From the NCBI RefSeq assembly GCF_000730665.1, contig NZ_BBIV01000004.1:124001-188000 (forward strand): DNA of 64,000 nucleotides. The letters are read 5' to 3'. This document shows, one piece after another, positions 56,647 to 64,000 of the stretch (position 1 is the stretch's first letter; each line of letters starts with the position of its first letter). Under the pieces are notes generated by a model. It was not told where the DNA came from. It was given only the letters and a program-made list of their open reading frames with translations, and did not search any database. The DNA is from Pseudomonas plecoglossicida NBRC 103162 = DSM 15088. Lineage in GTDB: Bacteria; Pseudomonadota; Gammaproteobacteria; Pseudomonadales; Pseudomonadaceae. The translations under genes and the position numbers were made by a program.

Positions 56647-58422
56647 ATGATGCGCAGCCATTATTGCGGCCAACTGAACGAGAGCCTGGACGGCCAGGAA
56701 GTCACCCTTTGCGGCTGGGTCCATCGTCGCCGCGACCACGGCGGGGTGATCTTCCTCGACATCCGTGACCGCGAAGGCATGGCCCAGGTCGTGTTCGACC
56801 CGGACCGCGCCGAAACCTTCGCCGCCGCCGATCGCGTGCGCAGCGAGTACGTCGTGCAGATCACCGGCAAGGTACGCAAGCGCCCTGAAGGTGCGGTGAA
56901 TGCCAGCATGGCCTCCGGTGCCATCGAGATCCTCGGCTACCAGCTGAACGTGCTCAACGAAGCCGAGACCCCGCCGTTCCCGCTGAACGAGTATTCCGAC
57001 GTCGGCGAGGAAACCCGCCTGCGCTATCGCTTCATCGACCTGCGTCGCCCGGAAATGGCCGACAAGCTGCGTCTGCGTTCGCGCATCACCAGCAGCATTC
57101 GTCGCTTCCTGGACGAGAACGGCTTCCTGGACGTCGAAACGCCGATCCTGACCCGTGCCACCCCGGAAGGCGCTCGCGACTACCTGGTGCCGAGCCGTAC
57201 CCACGCCGGCAGCTTCTTCGCCCTGCCGCAGTCGCCCCAGCTGTTCAAGCAACTGCTGATGGTCGCTGGCTTCGACCGCTACTACCAGATCGCCAAGTGC
57301 TTCCGTGACGAAGACCTGCGTGCCGACCGTCAGCCGGAATTCACCCAGATCGACATCGAGACCAGCTTCCTCGATGAGTCCGAGATCATGGGCCTGACCG
57401 AAAGCATGATCCGCAAGCTGTTCAAGGAAGTGCTGGACCTGGAGTTCGGTGAATTCCCGCACATGACCTTCGAAGAAGCCATGCGCCGCTACGGTTCGGA
57501 CAAGCCGGACCTGCGTATTCCGCTGGAGCTGGTGGACGTTGCCGACCAGCTGAAGGATGTCGATTTCAAGGTCTTCGCCGGCCCCGCCAACGATCCGAAG
57601 TGCCGCGTCACCGCCCTGCGCCTGCCAGGCGGCGCCAGCATGCCGCGCAGCAAGATCGACGAGTACACCAAGTTCGTCGGCATCTACGGTGCCAAGGGCC
57701 TGGCCTACATCAAGGTCAACGAGCGCGCCAAAGGCGTTGAAGGCCTGCAGTCGCCGATCGTCAAGAACATCCCTGAGGCCAACCTCAACAACATCCTCGA
57801 TCGCGTTGGCGCGGTCGACGGCGACATCGTGTTCTTCGGTGCCGACAAGTTCAAGGTCGTCAGCGAAGCCCTGGGTGCGCTGCGTATCCGTCTGGGCCAC
57901 GACTTCGAGCTGCTGACCTGCGAGTGGGCGCCGATGTGGGTCGTCGACTTCCCGATGTTCGAAGAGAACGAAGACGGCAGCTTCACCGCGCTGCACCACC
58001 CGTTCACCGCGCCGAAGTGCAGCCCGGAAGAGCTCGAGGCCAACCCGGCCACCGCGCTGTCCCGTGCCTACGACATGGTGCTGAACGGCACCGAACTGGG
58101 TGGCGGTTCGATCCGTATCCACCGCAAGGAAATGCAACAGGCCGTGTTCCGCCTGCTGGGTATCGAGGCGCAAGAACAGGAAGAGAAGTTCGGCTTCCTG
58201 CTCGACGCGCTGAAGTTCGGTGCTCCACCCCACGGTGGCCTGGCCTTCGGCCTGGACCGCCTGGTCATGCTGATGACCGGCGCCCAGTCGATCCGTGAAG
58301 TGATCGCCTTCCCGAAAACCCAGAGCGCCGCATGCGTCATGACCCAGGCCCCAGGCATGGTCGACGCCAAGGCCCTGCGCGAGCTGCACATCCGTCTGCG
58401 CGAACAGACCAAGGTCGAGTAA
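56647..58422 (+). CDS. aspS: Aspartate--tRNA(Asp/Asn) ligase
   Basis: A 591-residue class IIb synthetase: N-terminal OB-fold anticodon-binding domain (about 1-130), catalytic domain with motif 2 [18 protein letters not shown] and motif 3 [12 protein letters not shown], and the bacterial insertion (about 290-420). Pseudomonas enzymes are non-discriminating, also charging tRNA(Asn) for GatCAB amidation; specificity is inferred from the genus. Two adjacent ATGs (56647, 56650); the first is given. Confidence 0.96.
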   Translation: MMRSHYCGQLNESLDGQEVTLCGWVHRRRDHGGVIFLDIRDREGMAQVVFDPDRAETFAAADRVRSEYVVQITGKVRKRPEGAVNASMASGAIEILGYQLNVLNEAETPPFPLNEYSDVGEETRLRYRFIDLRRPEMADKLRLRSRITSSIRRFLDENGFLDVETPILTRATPEGARDYLVPSRTHAGSFFALPQSPQLFKQLLMVAGFDRYYQIAKCFRDEDLRADRQPEFTQIDIETSFLDESEIMGLTESMIRKLFKEVLDLEFGEFPHMTFEEAMRRYGSDKPDLRIPLELVDVADQLKDVDFKVFAGPANDPKCRVTALRLPGGASMPRSKIDEYTKFVGIYGAKGLAYIKVNERAKGVEGLQSPIVKNIPEANLNNILDRVGAVDGDIVFFGADKFKVVSEALGALRIRLGHDFELLTCEWAPMWVVDFPMFEENEDGSFTALHHPFTAPKCSPEELEANPATALSRAYDMVLNGTELGGGSIRIHRKEMQQAVFRLLGIEAQEQEEKFGFLLDALKFGAPPHGGLAFGLDRLVMLMTGAQSIREVIAFPKTQSAACVMTQAPGMVDAKALRELHIRLREQTKVE

Positions 58423-58432
58423 GCGGACCCCG

Positions 58433-58457
58433 GGCGCATCCACATGGATGCGCCTTT
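58433..58457 (+). terminator. Terminator-like hairpin after aspS
   Basis: A perfect 9-bp stem (GGCGCATCC / GGATGCGCC) with an ACAT loop, followed by only TTT. Moderate support. Confidence 0.6.
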
Positions 58458-58534
58458 GCGTTACGGCGCAGGCATTTTGTCGTTGCGCCCCGTCGGGGGC
58501 GCAATTGTTTGTGTTTCAAGGATCTGGAGTTGTT

Positions 58535-59281
58535 ATGGCTGGTCATTCCAAGTGGGCGAACATCAAGCACCGCAAAGAGCGCCAGGATGCCAAGAGAGGC
58601 AAGATCTTCACCAAGTGGATCCGTGAGCTGACCGTCGCTGCCAAGCAGGGGGGTGCCGATCCGGCGTCCAACCCACGCCTGCGCCTGGCGCTGGACAAGG
58701 CCCTGGGCGCCAACATGAGCCGCGACATCATCGATCGCGCCGTGGCCCGTGGTGCCGGCACCAACGAAAGCGACAACGTCGAAGAGCTCAGCTACGAGGG
58801 TTATGGCCCGGGCGGCGTGGCGATCATGGTCGAGGCCATGACCGACAACCGCAACCGTACCGCGGCCGCCGTGCGCCATGCTTTCACCAAGTGTGGCGGC
58901 AACCTCGGCACCGATGGCTCGGTGGCCTACCTGTTCGAGCGCAAGGGGCAGATCAGCTTTGCGCCGGGCGTGGATGAAGATGCATTGATGGAAGCTGCTA
59001 TGGAGGCCGATGCCGACGACGTCGTGGCCAATGAGGACGGTTCGTTCGAGGTGTTCACCTCATTCAACAGCTTCTATGCCGTGCGCAATGCCTTGGAAGA
59101 GGCAGGCTTCAAGGCCGCTGATGCGGAAATCGTCATGCAGCCGACCACCAGCGCGGAGCTGGATCAGGAGGGCGCCGAGAAGGTGCTCAAGCTGATCGAC
59201 ATGCTCGAGGATCTGGATGACGTGCAGAACGTGTATTCCAATGCGCAGATTTCCGACGAGATCATGGAAAAACTCGGCTAA
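58535..59281 (+). CDS. yebC: YebC/PmpR-family protein
   Basis: A 248-residue three-domain protein starting [22 protein letters not shown] in the family pattern, with the GYGPGGVAI block near 90. Members are described as transcription regulators (PmpR at the same locus in P. aeruginosa represses the PQS quorum-sensing regulator) and more recently as ribosome-associated factors easing stalls at proline runs. The start is the ATG at 58535 (GGATCTGGAG upstream). Followed by a large REP palindrome and ruvCAB. Confidence 0.94.
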   Translation: MAGHSKWANIKHRKERQDAKRGKIFTKWIRELTVAAKQGGADPASNPRLRLALDKALGANMSRDIIDRAVARGAGTNESDNVEELSYEGYGPGGVAIMVEAMTDNRNRTAAAVRHAFTKCGGNLGTDGSVAYLFERKGQISFAPGVDEDALMEAAMEADADDVVANEDGSFEVFTSFNSFYAVRNALEEAGFKAADAEIVMQPTTSAELDQEGAEKVLKLIDMLEDLDDVQNVYSNAQISDEIMEKLG

Positions 59282-59302
59282 GGTGTCGCCAGCAAAATCG
59301 TG

Positions 59303-59397
59303 ATTGGGGCCGCTGCGCAGCCCATCGCCGGCAAGCCGGCTCCTACAAGTACCGTGGGAGCCGGCTTGCCGGCGATGGGCTGCGCAGCGGCCCCAAT
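59303..59397. repeat. REP pair forming a 41-bp perfect palindrome
   Basis: Arms 59303-59343 and 59357-59397 are exact reverse complements over 41 bp, with a 13-nt centre. The inner part is the GCCGGCAAGCCGGCTCC core, the outer part a GGGGCCGCTGCGCAGCCC extension. It lies between yebC and ruvC, so it can act as a transcript end or mRNA stabiliser, and as DNA can extrude a cruciform. Confidence 0.95.
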
Positions 59398-59431
59398 GGT
59401 CTTCAAGCATGAGCTTCAAACGACAGGCGCT

Positions 59432-59956
59432 ATGACTCTGATTCTTGGTATCGACCCCGGCTCGCGCATCACCGGCTATGGTGTAGTGCGCCAGACCGCT
59501 CGCGGTTGCGAGTATGTGGCGTCGGGTTGTATCCGCACCGGCAGCGGCGAGTTGCACGAGCGTCTGCAGATCGTTTTTCGCGGTGTCAGCGAAATCATTC
59601 GTACCCACGAGCCGGTGACCATGGGTATCGAGCGCGTGTTCATGGCGCGCAACGCCGATTCGGCGCTCAAGCTCGGCCAGGCGCGTGGCGCGGCGATCGT
59701 CGCTGCCGCTGAAGCCGGCCTGGAAATCGCCGAATACAGCGCCAGCCAGGTCAAGCAGGCCGTCGCCGGCAGCGGTGGCGCCAACAAGGAGCAAGTGATG
59801 CTGATGGTCATGCACCTGCTCAAGCTCACCCAGAAACCGCAGATCGACGCCTCCGACGCCCTGGCCATCGCCCTGTGCCATGCCCATACCCGCTCCAGCC
59901 TGGTGCCGCACGGGCTGGCCACGGCGCGCCGGCGCGGCGGGCGCTTGCGTCTGTAG
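59432..59956 (+). CDS. ruvC: Holliday junction resolvase RuvC
   Basis: A 174-residue dimeric endonuclease cutting Holliday junctions. The first catalytic Asp is in [15 protein letters not shown] (Asp8), Glu in [11 protein letters not shown] (about 67), and the C-terminal acidic pair in [15 protein letters not shown]. The ATG at 59432 gives the usual N-terminus; the longer frame is REP sequence. It heads ruvC-ruvA-ruvB. No LexA box was noticed upstream. Confidence 0.97.
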   Translation: MTLILGIDPGSRITGYGVVRQTARGCEYVASGCIRTGSGELHERLQIVFRGVSEIIRTHEPVTMGIERVFMARNADSALKLGQARGAAIVAAAEAGLEIAEYSASQVKQAVAGSGGANKEQVMLMVMHLLKLTQKPQIDASDALAIALCHAHTRSSLVPHGLATARRRGGRLRL

Positions 59957-60063
59957 GCGCTTCATGCGCTGATACATTTTTTGTCCGGGTGGCGCGTTCA
60001 CCCGTTGCATTTGCTGATAGGGTTGACCGGTCTTTGACCGGCCCCGAGAGGAAGGATCGGAAC

Positions 60064-60681
60064 GTGATTGGACGTTTGCGCGGCACCCTGGCGGAAAAAC
60101 AGCCGCCGCACCTTGTAATCGATGTCAACGGTGTGGGCTATGAGCTGGAAGTGCCGATGACCACCCTGTATCGCCTGCCCAAGGTGGGCGAGGCCGTGAC
60201 CGTGCATACCCATCTGGTGGTGCGTGAAGATGCCCACCTGCTGTACGGCTTCCATGAAAAGCGCGAGCGTGAGCTGTTCCGTGAGCTCATTCGGCTCAAC
60301 GGCGTGGGGCCGAAGCTGGCCCTGGCGTTGATGTCCGGCCTTGAGGCGGACGAGCTGGTGCGCTGCGTGCAGGCCCAGGACACCTCGGCGCTGGTGCGCG
60401 TGCCGGGCGTGGGCAAGAAGACTGCCGAACGCCTGCTGGTCGAGCTCAAGGACCGCTTCAAGGCCTGGGAGACCTCCCCGGCCATGTTCACCCTGGTGTC
60501 TGACGGCCCGGTGCCGGTCAGCAGCACTTCCACGGCCGAGGCCGATGCGGTCAGCGCCCTGGTTTCCTTGGGGTACAAGCCTCAGGAGGCGAGCAAGGCC
60601 GTGTCCGCGATCAAGGACAAGGCAGGCCTGAGCAGCGAAGACCTGATCCGCCGCAGCCTTAAAGGGATGATTACCAAGTGA
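60064..60681 (+). CDS. ruvA: Holliday junction branch migration protein RuvA
   Basis: A 205-residue junction-binding protein: N-terminal OB-fold (about 1-62), two helix-hairpin-helix motifs ([13 protein letters not shown] near 80 and [18 protein letters not shown] near 115), a flexible linker and a RuvB-binding C-terminal domain (about 155-205). GTG start with GAGAGGAAGGA upstream. Its stop overlaps the ruvB start. Confidence 0.97.
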   Translation: MIGRLRGTLAEKQPPHLVIDVNGVGYELEVPMTTLYRLPKVGEAVTVHTHLVVREDAHLLYGFHEKRERELFRELIRLNGVGPKLALALMSGLEADELVRCVQAQDTSALVRVPGVGKKTAERLLVELKDRFKAWETSPAMFTLVSDGPVPVSSTSTAEADAVSALVSLGYKPQEASKAVSAIKDKAGLSSEDLIRRSLKGMITK

Positions 60682-61724
60682 TCGAAGCCGACCGCCTGAT
60701 CGCCGCCAGTGGCCGCGACCGTGAAGAAGTCCAGGACCGTGCGATCCGCCCGCTGCGTCTGGACGAGTACATCGGCCAGCCGGTGGTGCGCGAGCAGATG
60801 GCGCTGTTCATCCAGGCCGCGCGCGGTCGCAACGAATCGCTCGACCATACCCTGATCTTCGGCCCGCCCGGGTTGGGCAAGACCACCCTGGCCAACATCA
60901 TTGCCCAGGAAATGGGCGTGTCGGTCAAGAGTACCTCCGGCCCGATCCTGGAGCGTCCGGGCGACCTGGCGGCGATGCTGACCAACCTCGAACCCCATGA
61001 TGTGCTGTTCATCGACGAGATCCACCGGCTCTCGCCCGTGGTCGAAGAGGTGCTGTACCCGGCCATGGAGGACTTCCAGCTCGACATCATGATCGGCGAG
61101 GGCCCTGCGGCGCGGTCGATCAAGCTGGACCTGCCGCCTTTCACCCTGGTGGGTGCCACCACCCGTGCCGGCATGCTCACCAACCCGTTGCGCGACCGCT
61201 TCGGTATCGTCCAGCGCCTGGAGTTCTACAGCGACAAGGACCTGGCGACCATCGTCAGCCGTTCCGCCGGCATCCTCGGCCTTGTCATCGAAGACCAGGG
61301 CGCCTACGAGATCGCCCGGCGCGCCCGCGGTACGCCGCGGATCGCCAACCGCCTGCTGCGTCGCGTGCGCGACTATGCCGAAGTGCGTGGCAAGGGCCAG
61401 ATCACCAAGGCCGTGGCCGACATGGCGCTGAACCTGCTGGATGTCGACGAGCGCGGTTTCGACCATTCCGACCGGCGCCTGCTGCTGACCATGATCGAGA
61501 AGTTCGACGGTGGCCCGGTAGGCGTCGACAACCTGGCGGCGGCGATCAGCGAGGAGCGTCATACCATCGAGGATGTGCTCGAACCGTACCTGATCCAGCA
61601 AGGCTACATCATGCGCACGCCACGTGGCCGTGTGGTCACCCGGCATGCCTACCTGCACTTTGGCCTGAATGTTCCCGGGCGCCTGGGCGAGGGGGGCGTT
61701 TTTTCCGAACCAGGCGATGAATGA
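60678..61724 (+). CDS. ruvB: Holliday junction branch migration helicase RuvB
   Basis: A 348-residue AAA+ motor that drives branch migration with RuvA. Walker [10 protein letters not shown] (about 64-72), Walker B LFIDEIHR (about 112-119), sensor 1 GATTRAG, arginine finger region and the C-terminal winged helix ending [18 protein letters not shown] start overlapping the ruvA stop (GTGA). ybgC-tolQRA follows after 125 bp. Confidence 0.97.
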   Translation: MIEADRLIAASGRDREEVQDRAIRPLRLDEYIGQPVVREQMALFIQAARGRNESLDHTLIFGPPGLGKTTLANIIAQEMGVSVKSTSGPILERPGDLAAMLTNLEPHDVLFIDEIHRLSPVVEEVLYPAMEDFQLDIMIGEGPAARSIKLDLPPFTLVGATTRAGMLTNPLRDRFGIVQRLEFYSDKDLATIVSRSAGILGLVIEDQGAYEIARRARGTPRIANRLLRRVRDYAEVRGKGQITKAVADMALNLLDVDERGFDHSDRRLLLTMIEKFDGGPVGVDNLAAAISEERHTIEDVLEPYLIQQGYIMRTPRGRVVTRHAYLHFGLNVPGRLGEGGVFSEPGDE

Positions 61725-61849
61725 CAGATCGAAACCTGCTTTTCGTGGTCCTACCGCTGGCATGCCGTGGCTGCGCTGGCAATTCGACATTAACTGAGCA
61801 AAAACAGTTGCCGCAGCGGATTGGCAAGCTGAGGAGTAAGCACTAGAGT

Positions 61850-62302
61850 ATGCGCGCGCAAAATGGCCTGGAACCTTTCACACACCGTTGTCGCGTCTAT
61901 TACGAGGATACCGATGCCGGTGGCGTGGTGTATTACGTCAACTACCTGAAATTCATGGAGCGCGCGCGTACCGAGCGGTTGCGGCACCTGGGTTTTTCCC
62001 AGCAGCAACTGGCCGGGGACAACCTGTTGTTCGTGGTCCACTCCAGCGAAGCGCGCTATCACGCGCCGGCGCGCCTGGATGATGAACTCCGGGTGACCGC
62101 GCAAGTGCTTGAACTCAATCGCGCCAGCCTGCGTTTCGTGCAGCAGGTCTGGCGGGAAAAGGATGAAACGCTGCTCTGTGAAGGGCAGTTCCTGGTGGCC
62201 GCCGTGCGCGCCGACACTTTCAAACCCCGAGCCCTACCCCCGGAGCTGCGCGACGCCTTTGCGGCGGACGGCTCGGGTAATCAATCGAACGCAGGAGAAT
62301 AA
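61850..62302 (+). CDS. ybgC: Acyl-CoA thioesterase YbgC (Tol-Pal associated)
   Basis: A 150-residue hot-dog-fold thioesterase. The family block [18 protein letters not shown] carries the active-site Asp, followed by [11 protein letters not shown]. It heads the tol-pal operon in most gammaproteobacteria; its acyl-ACP/CoA substrate in vivo is linked to phospholipid metabolism at the membrane. ATG at 61850 with GAGGAG upstream. tolQ starts two bases after its stop. Confidence 0.95.
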   Translation: MRAQNGLEPFTHRCRVYYEDTDAGGVVYYVNYLKFMERARTERLRHLGFSQQQLAGDNLLFVVHSSEARYHAPARLDDELRVTAQVLELNRASLRFVQQVWREKDETLLCEGQFLVAAVRADTFKPRALPPELRDAFAADGSGNQSNAGE

Positions 62303-62304
62303 GC

Positions 62305-63000
62305 GTGGAAGCTAACGTCGTCGACCATACCTCCATGTGGAGTCTGGTCAGCAATGCCAGCGTGGTGGTACAGCTGGTAATGCTGACCCTGGTGGCCGCC
62401 TCGGTCACCTCATGGATCATGATCTTCCAGCGCAGCACCATGCTGCGCGCCGGTCGTCGTGCGCTGGATGCCTTCGAGGAGCGCTTCTGGTCGGGTATCG
62501 ACCTGTCCAAGCTGTACCGTCAGGCAGGCAGCAACCCGGACCCTGATTCGGGTGTGGAGCAGGTGTTCCGTGCCGGCTTCAAGGAATTCTCGCGTCTGCG
62601 CCAGCAGCCGGGCGTCGACCCGGATGCGGTCATGGAAGGCGTGGGTCGTGCCATGCGTGTGGCCATCTCGCGTGAAGAAGAAAAGCTCGAGCAGAGCCTG
62701 CCGTTCCTTGCCACGGTCGGTTCCACCAGCCCGTACATCGGCCTGTTCGGTACCGTCTGGGGCATCATGAACTCCTTCCGTGGCCTGGCCAGCGCCCAGC
62801 AGGCGACCCTGGCCACCGTTGCGCCAGGTATCGCCGAAGCGCTGATCGCCACCGCCATCGGCCTGTTCGCGGCTATTCCTGCGGTAATCGCCTACAACCG
62901 TTTCGCTGCCCGCAGCGAAGTGTTGATCGGTCGTTACTACACCTTTGCCGACGAGTTCCAGGCGATCCTGCACCGCAAAGTGCACACCAGCGAAGAGTAA
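62305..63000 (+). CDS. tolQ: Tol-Pal system protein TolQ
   Basis: A 231-residue inner-membrane protein of the MotA/TolQ/ExbB family: transmembrane segments at about 16-36, 137-158 and 170-192, with conserved FLATVGSTSPYIGLFGTVWGIM near 130. With TolR it forms the proton-driven motor that energises TolA during cell division. GTG start with AGGAG upstream. tolR follows 14 bp later. Confidence 0.97.
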   Translation: MEANVVDHTSMWSLVSNASVVVQLVMLTLVAASVTSWIMIFQRSTMLRAGRRALDAFEERFWSGIDLSKLYRQAGSNPDPDSGVEQVFRAGFKEFSRLRQQPGVDPDAVMEGVGRAMRVAISREEEKLEQSLPFLATVGSTSPYIGLFGTVWGIMNSFRGLASAQQATLATVAPGIAEALIATAIGLFAAIPAVIAYNRFAARSEVLIGRYYTFADEFQAILHRKVHTSEE

Positions 63001-63014
63001 TCAGGTAGAAGCCC

Positions 63015-63467
63015 ATGGCCCGAGTTCGCCACAAACGCAAGCCGGTCGCCGAGATGAACGTGGTGCCCTACATCGACGTGATGCTGGTGCTGCTGGTCAT
63101 CTTCATGGTGACGGCCCCCATGCTCAACCAGGGCGTGAAGGTCGACCTGCCCAAGGTTTCCAGCGAAGCCTTGCCGCAGGACAACAACGTCCAGATCCTC
63201 ACCATCTCGATCAAGGCCGACAAGACCTACTACTGGAACCTCGGCAGCGAAGTTGACACCGACAAACAGATGGACAAGGCCATGACCTTGCCCGACATGA
63301 CCAGCGCGGTGACCAAGATCATCGCCGCCGGTCGCGACCAGGGCAAGCAGACCCAGGTCTTCATTCGTGGCGACAAGGCTGTCGACTACGGCGCGGTCAT
63401 GGGTGCCATGGGCGGGTTGCAGAAGGCCGGTGTCGGTAACGTTGGCCTGATTACCGAGGCGCCCTGA
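63015..63467 (+). CDS. tolR: Tol-Pal system protein TolR
   Basis: A 150-residue protein with one N-terminal transmembrane helix that carries the proton-path Asp (VVPYIDVMLVLLVIFMVTAP, Asp near 23) and a periplasmic ExbD/TolR domain. Partner of TolQ in the Tol motor. The stop overlaps the tolA start by one base. Confidence 0.97.
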   Translation: MARVRHKRKPVAEMNVVPYIDVMLVLLVIFMVTAPMLNQGVKVDLPKVSSEALPQDNNVQILTISIKADKTYYWNLGSEVDTDKQMDKAMTLPDMTSAVTKIIAAGRDQGKQTQVFIRGDKAVDYGAVMGAMGGLQKAGVGNVGLITEAP

Positions 63468-64000
63468 TGCAACAGCGAGAGCCATCCGCCTCGGAAAGCT
63501 ACTTCTGGCCCAGTGTCTGGGCCATCGGCCTGCATGTGCTGGTGTTCGCGCTGCTGTTCGTCAGCTTTGCCATGACGCCAGAGCTGCCGCCTTCCAAGCC
63601 GATCGTTCAGGCTACCCTGTACCAGCTCAAGTCCAAGAGCCAGGCGACTACCCAGACCAATCAGAAGATTGCCGGGGAAGCAAAGAAAACCGCCTCGCGC
63701 CAGACCGAAGTCGAGCAGCTGGAGCAGAAGAAGGTCGAGCAAGAGGCCATCAAGGCTGCGGAACAAAAGAAAGCCGACGCCGCTCAAAAGGCCGAGGAAG
63801 CCCGCGAAGCTGCCGAGGCGAAGAAGGCCGAGGACGCCGCCAAGGCAACCGAAGCCAAGAAAGCCGCCGAAGCCAAGAAGGCCGAGGAAGCGAAGAAAGC
63901 CGCCGAGAAGCAGCAGGCCGACATCGCCAAGAAGAAGGCTGAAGAAGAGGCCAAGAAGCAGGCCGAGGAAGAAGCCAAGAAACAAGCTGCCGAGGAGGCC
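63467..64000 (+). CDS. tolA: Tol-Pal system protein TolA (5' part, cut by window end)
   Basis: The first 178 codons are present, with no stop in the window. A cytoplasmic N-terminus (MQQREPSASESYFWPS), one transmembrane helix (about 17-36) and the start of the long Ala/Lys/Glu-rich helical domain II (from about 75) are visible; the C-terminal domain III that binds TolB/Pal lies beyond the edge. TolA spans the periplasm and links the TolQR motor to Pal at the outer membrane. ATG overlaps the tolR stop. Confidence 0.95.
   Translation, partial: MQQREPSASESYFWPSVWAIGLHVLVFALLFVSFAMTPELPPSKPIVQATLYQLKSKSQATTQTNQKIAGEAKKTASRQTEVEQLEQKKVEQEAIKAAEQKKADAAQKAEEAREAAEAKKAEDAAKATEAKKAAEAKKAEEAKKAAEKQQADIAKKKAEEEAKKQAEEEAKKQAAEEA

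Overview
The window is about 64 kb of high-GC gammaproteobacterial chromosome from a Pseudomonas, most likely of the P. putida group. The gene order, the P. putida-type REP palindromes (core GCCGGCAAGCCGGCTCC), the finR-fpr pair, the nlpD-rpoS-rsmZ-fdxA block and the A-PGS/hydrolase pair all point there. It is almost entirely core chromosome: I see no prophage, integrase, IS element, CRISPR array or toxin island.

Region 1 (1-15330) is the envelope and replication block: the end of bamA, skp, lpxD, fabZ, lpxA, lpxB, rnhB, dnaE, accA, tilS, pyrG, eno, ftsB, ispD. It joins outer-membrane protein assembly, lipid A synthesis, the first step of fatty acid synthesis and DNA polymerase III. The kdsA gene that usually lies between pyrG and eno in Pseudomonas is absent.

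Region 2 (15269-24400) holds formaldehyde detoxification (LysR regulator, glutathione-dependent formaldehyde dehydrogenase, S-formylglutathione hydrolase), then ispF-truD-surE-pcm-nlpD-rpoS. The small RNA rsmZ follows with its GacA box, then fdxA. A PsrA-type operator lies inside nlpD, placed to control rpoS.

Region 3 (24541-30552) is genome maintenance: mutS, a GT-A-like orphan, pncC, recA (LexA box) and recX.

Region 4 (30674-42855) is mixed housekeeping: a LOG-family protein, two small accessory proteins, tapT, erdR, dgkA, finR/fpr, trmO, a YehS-like protein, an S4/pseudouridine-synthase-like protein with a substituted catalytic residue, a GNAT protein, rimO and kup.

Region 5 (42892-64000) begins with a lipid aminoacylation pair (hydrolase plus MprF/A-PGS), three tandem initiator tRNAs and dinB (LexA box). 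It continues with a lipoprotein, proS, an OprD porin behind a 726-bp non-coding stretch, a HIT protein, slyX, a membrane-anchored cold-shock-domain protein and a Dps-like ferritin. It ends with aspS, yebC, ruvCAB and ybgC-tolQRA, with tolA cut by the window edge.

No wholly novel multigene system was found. The observations most worth following are regulatory (PsrA box, rsmZ, rpoS leader palindrome, hairpin over the ispF ribosome-binding site, oprD upstream region), structural (41-bp perfect REP palindrome before ruvC) and protein-level (catalytic Asp to Glu in the RluF-like protein, membrane-tethered cold-shock domain, extended LysR tail, missing kdsA).
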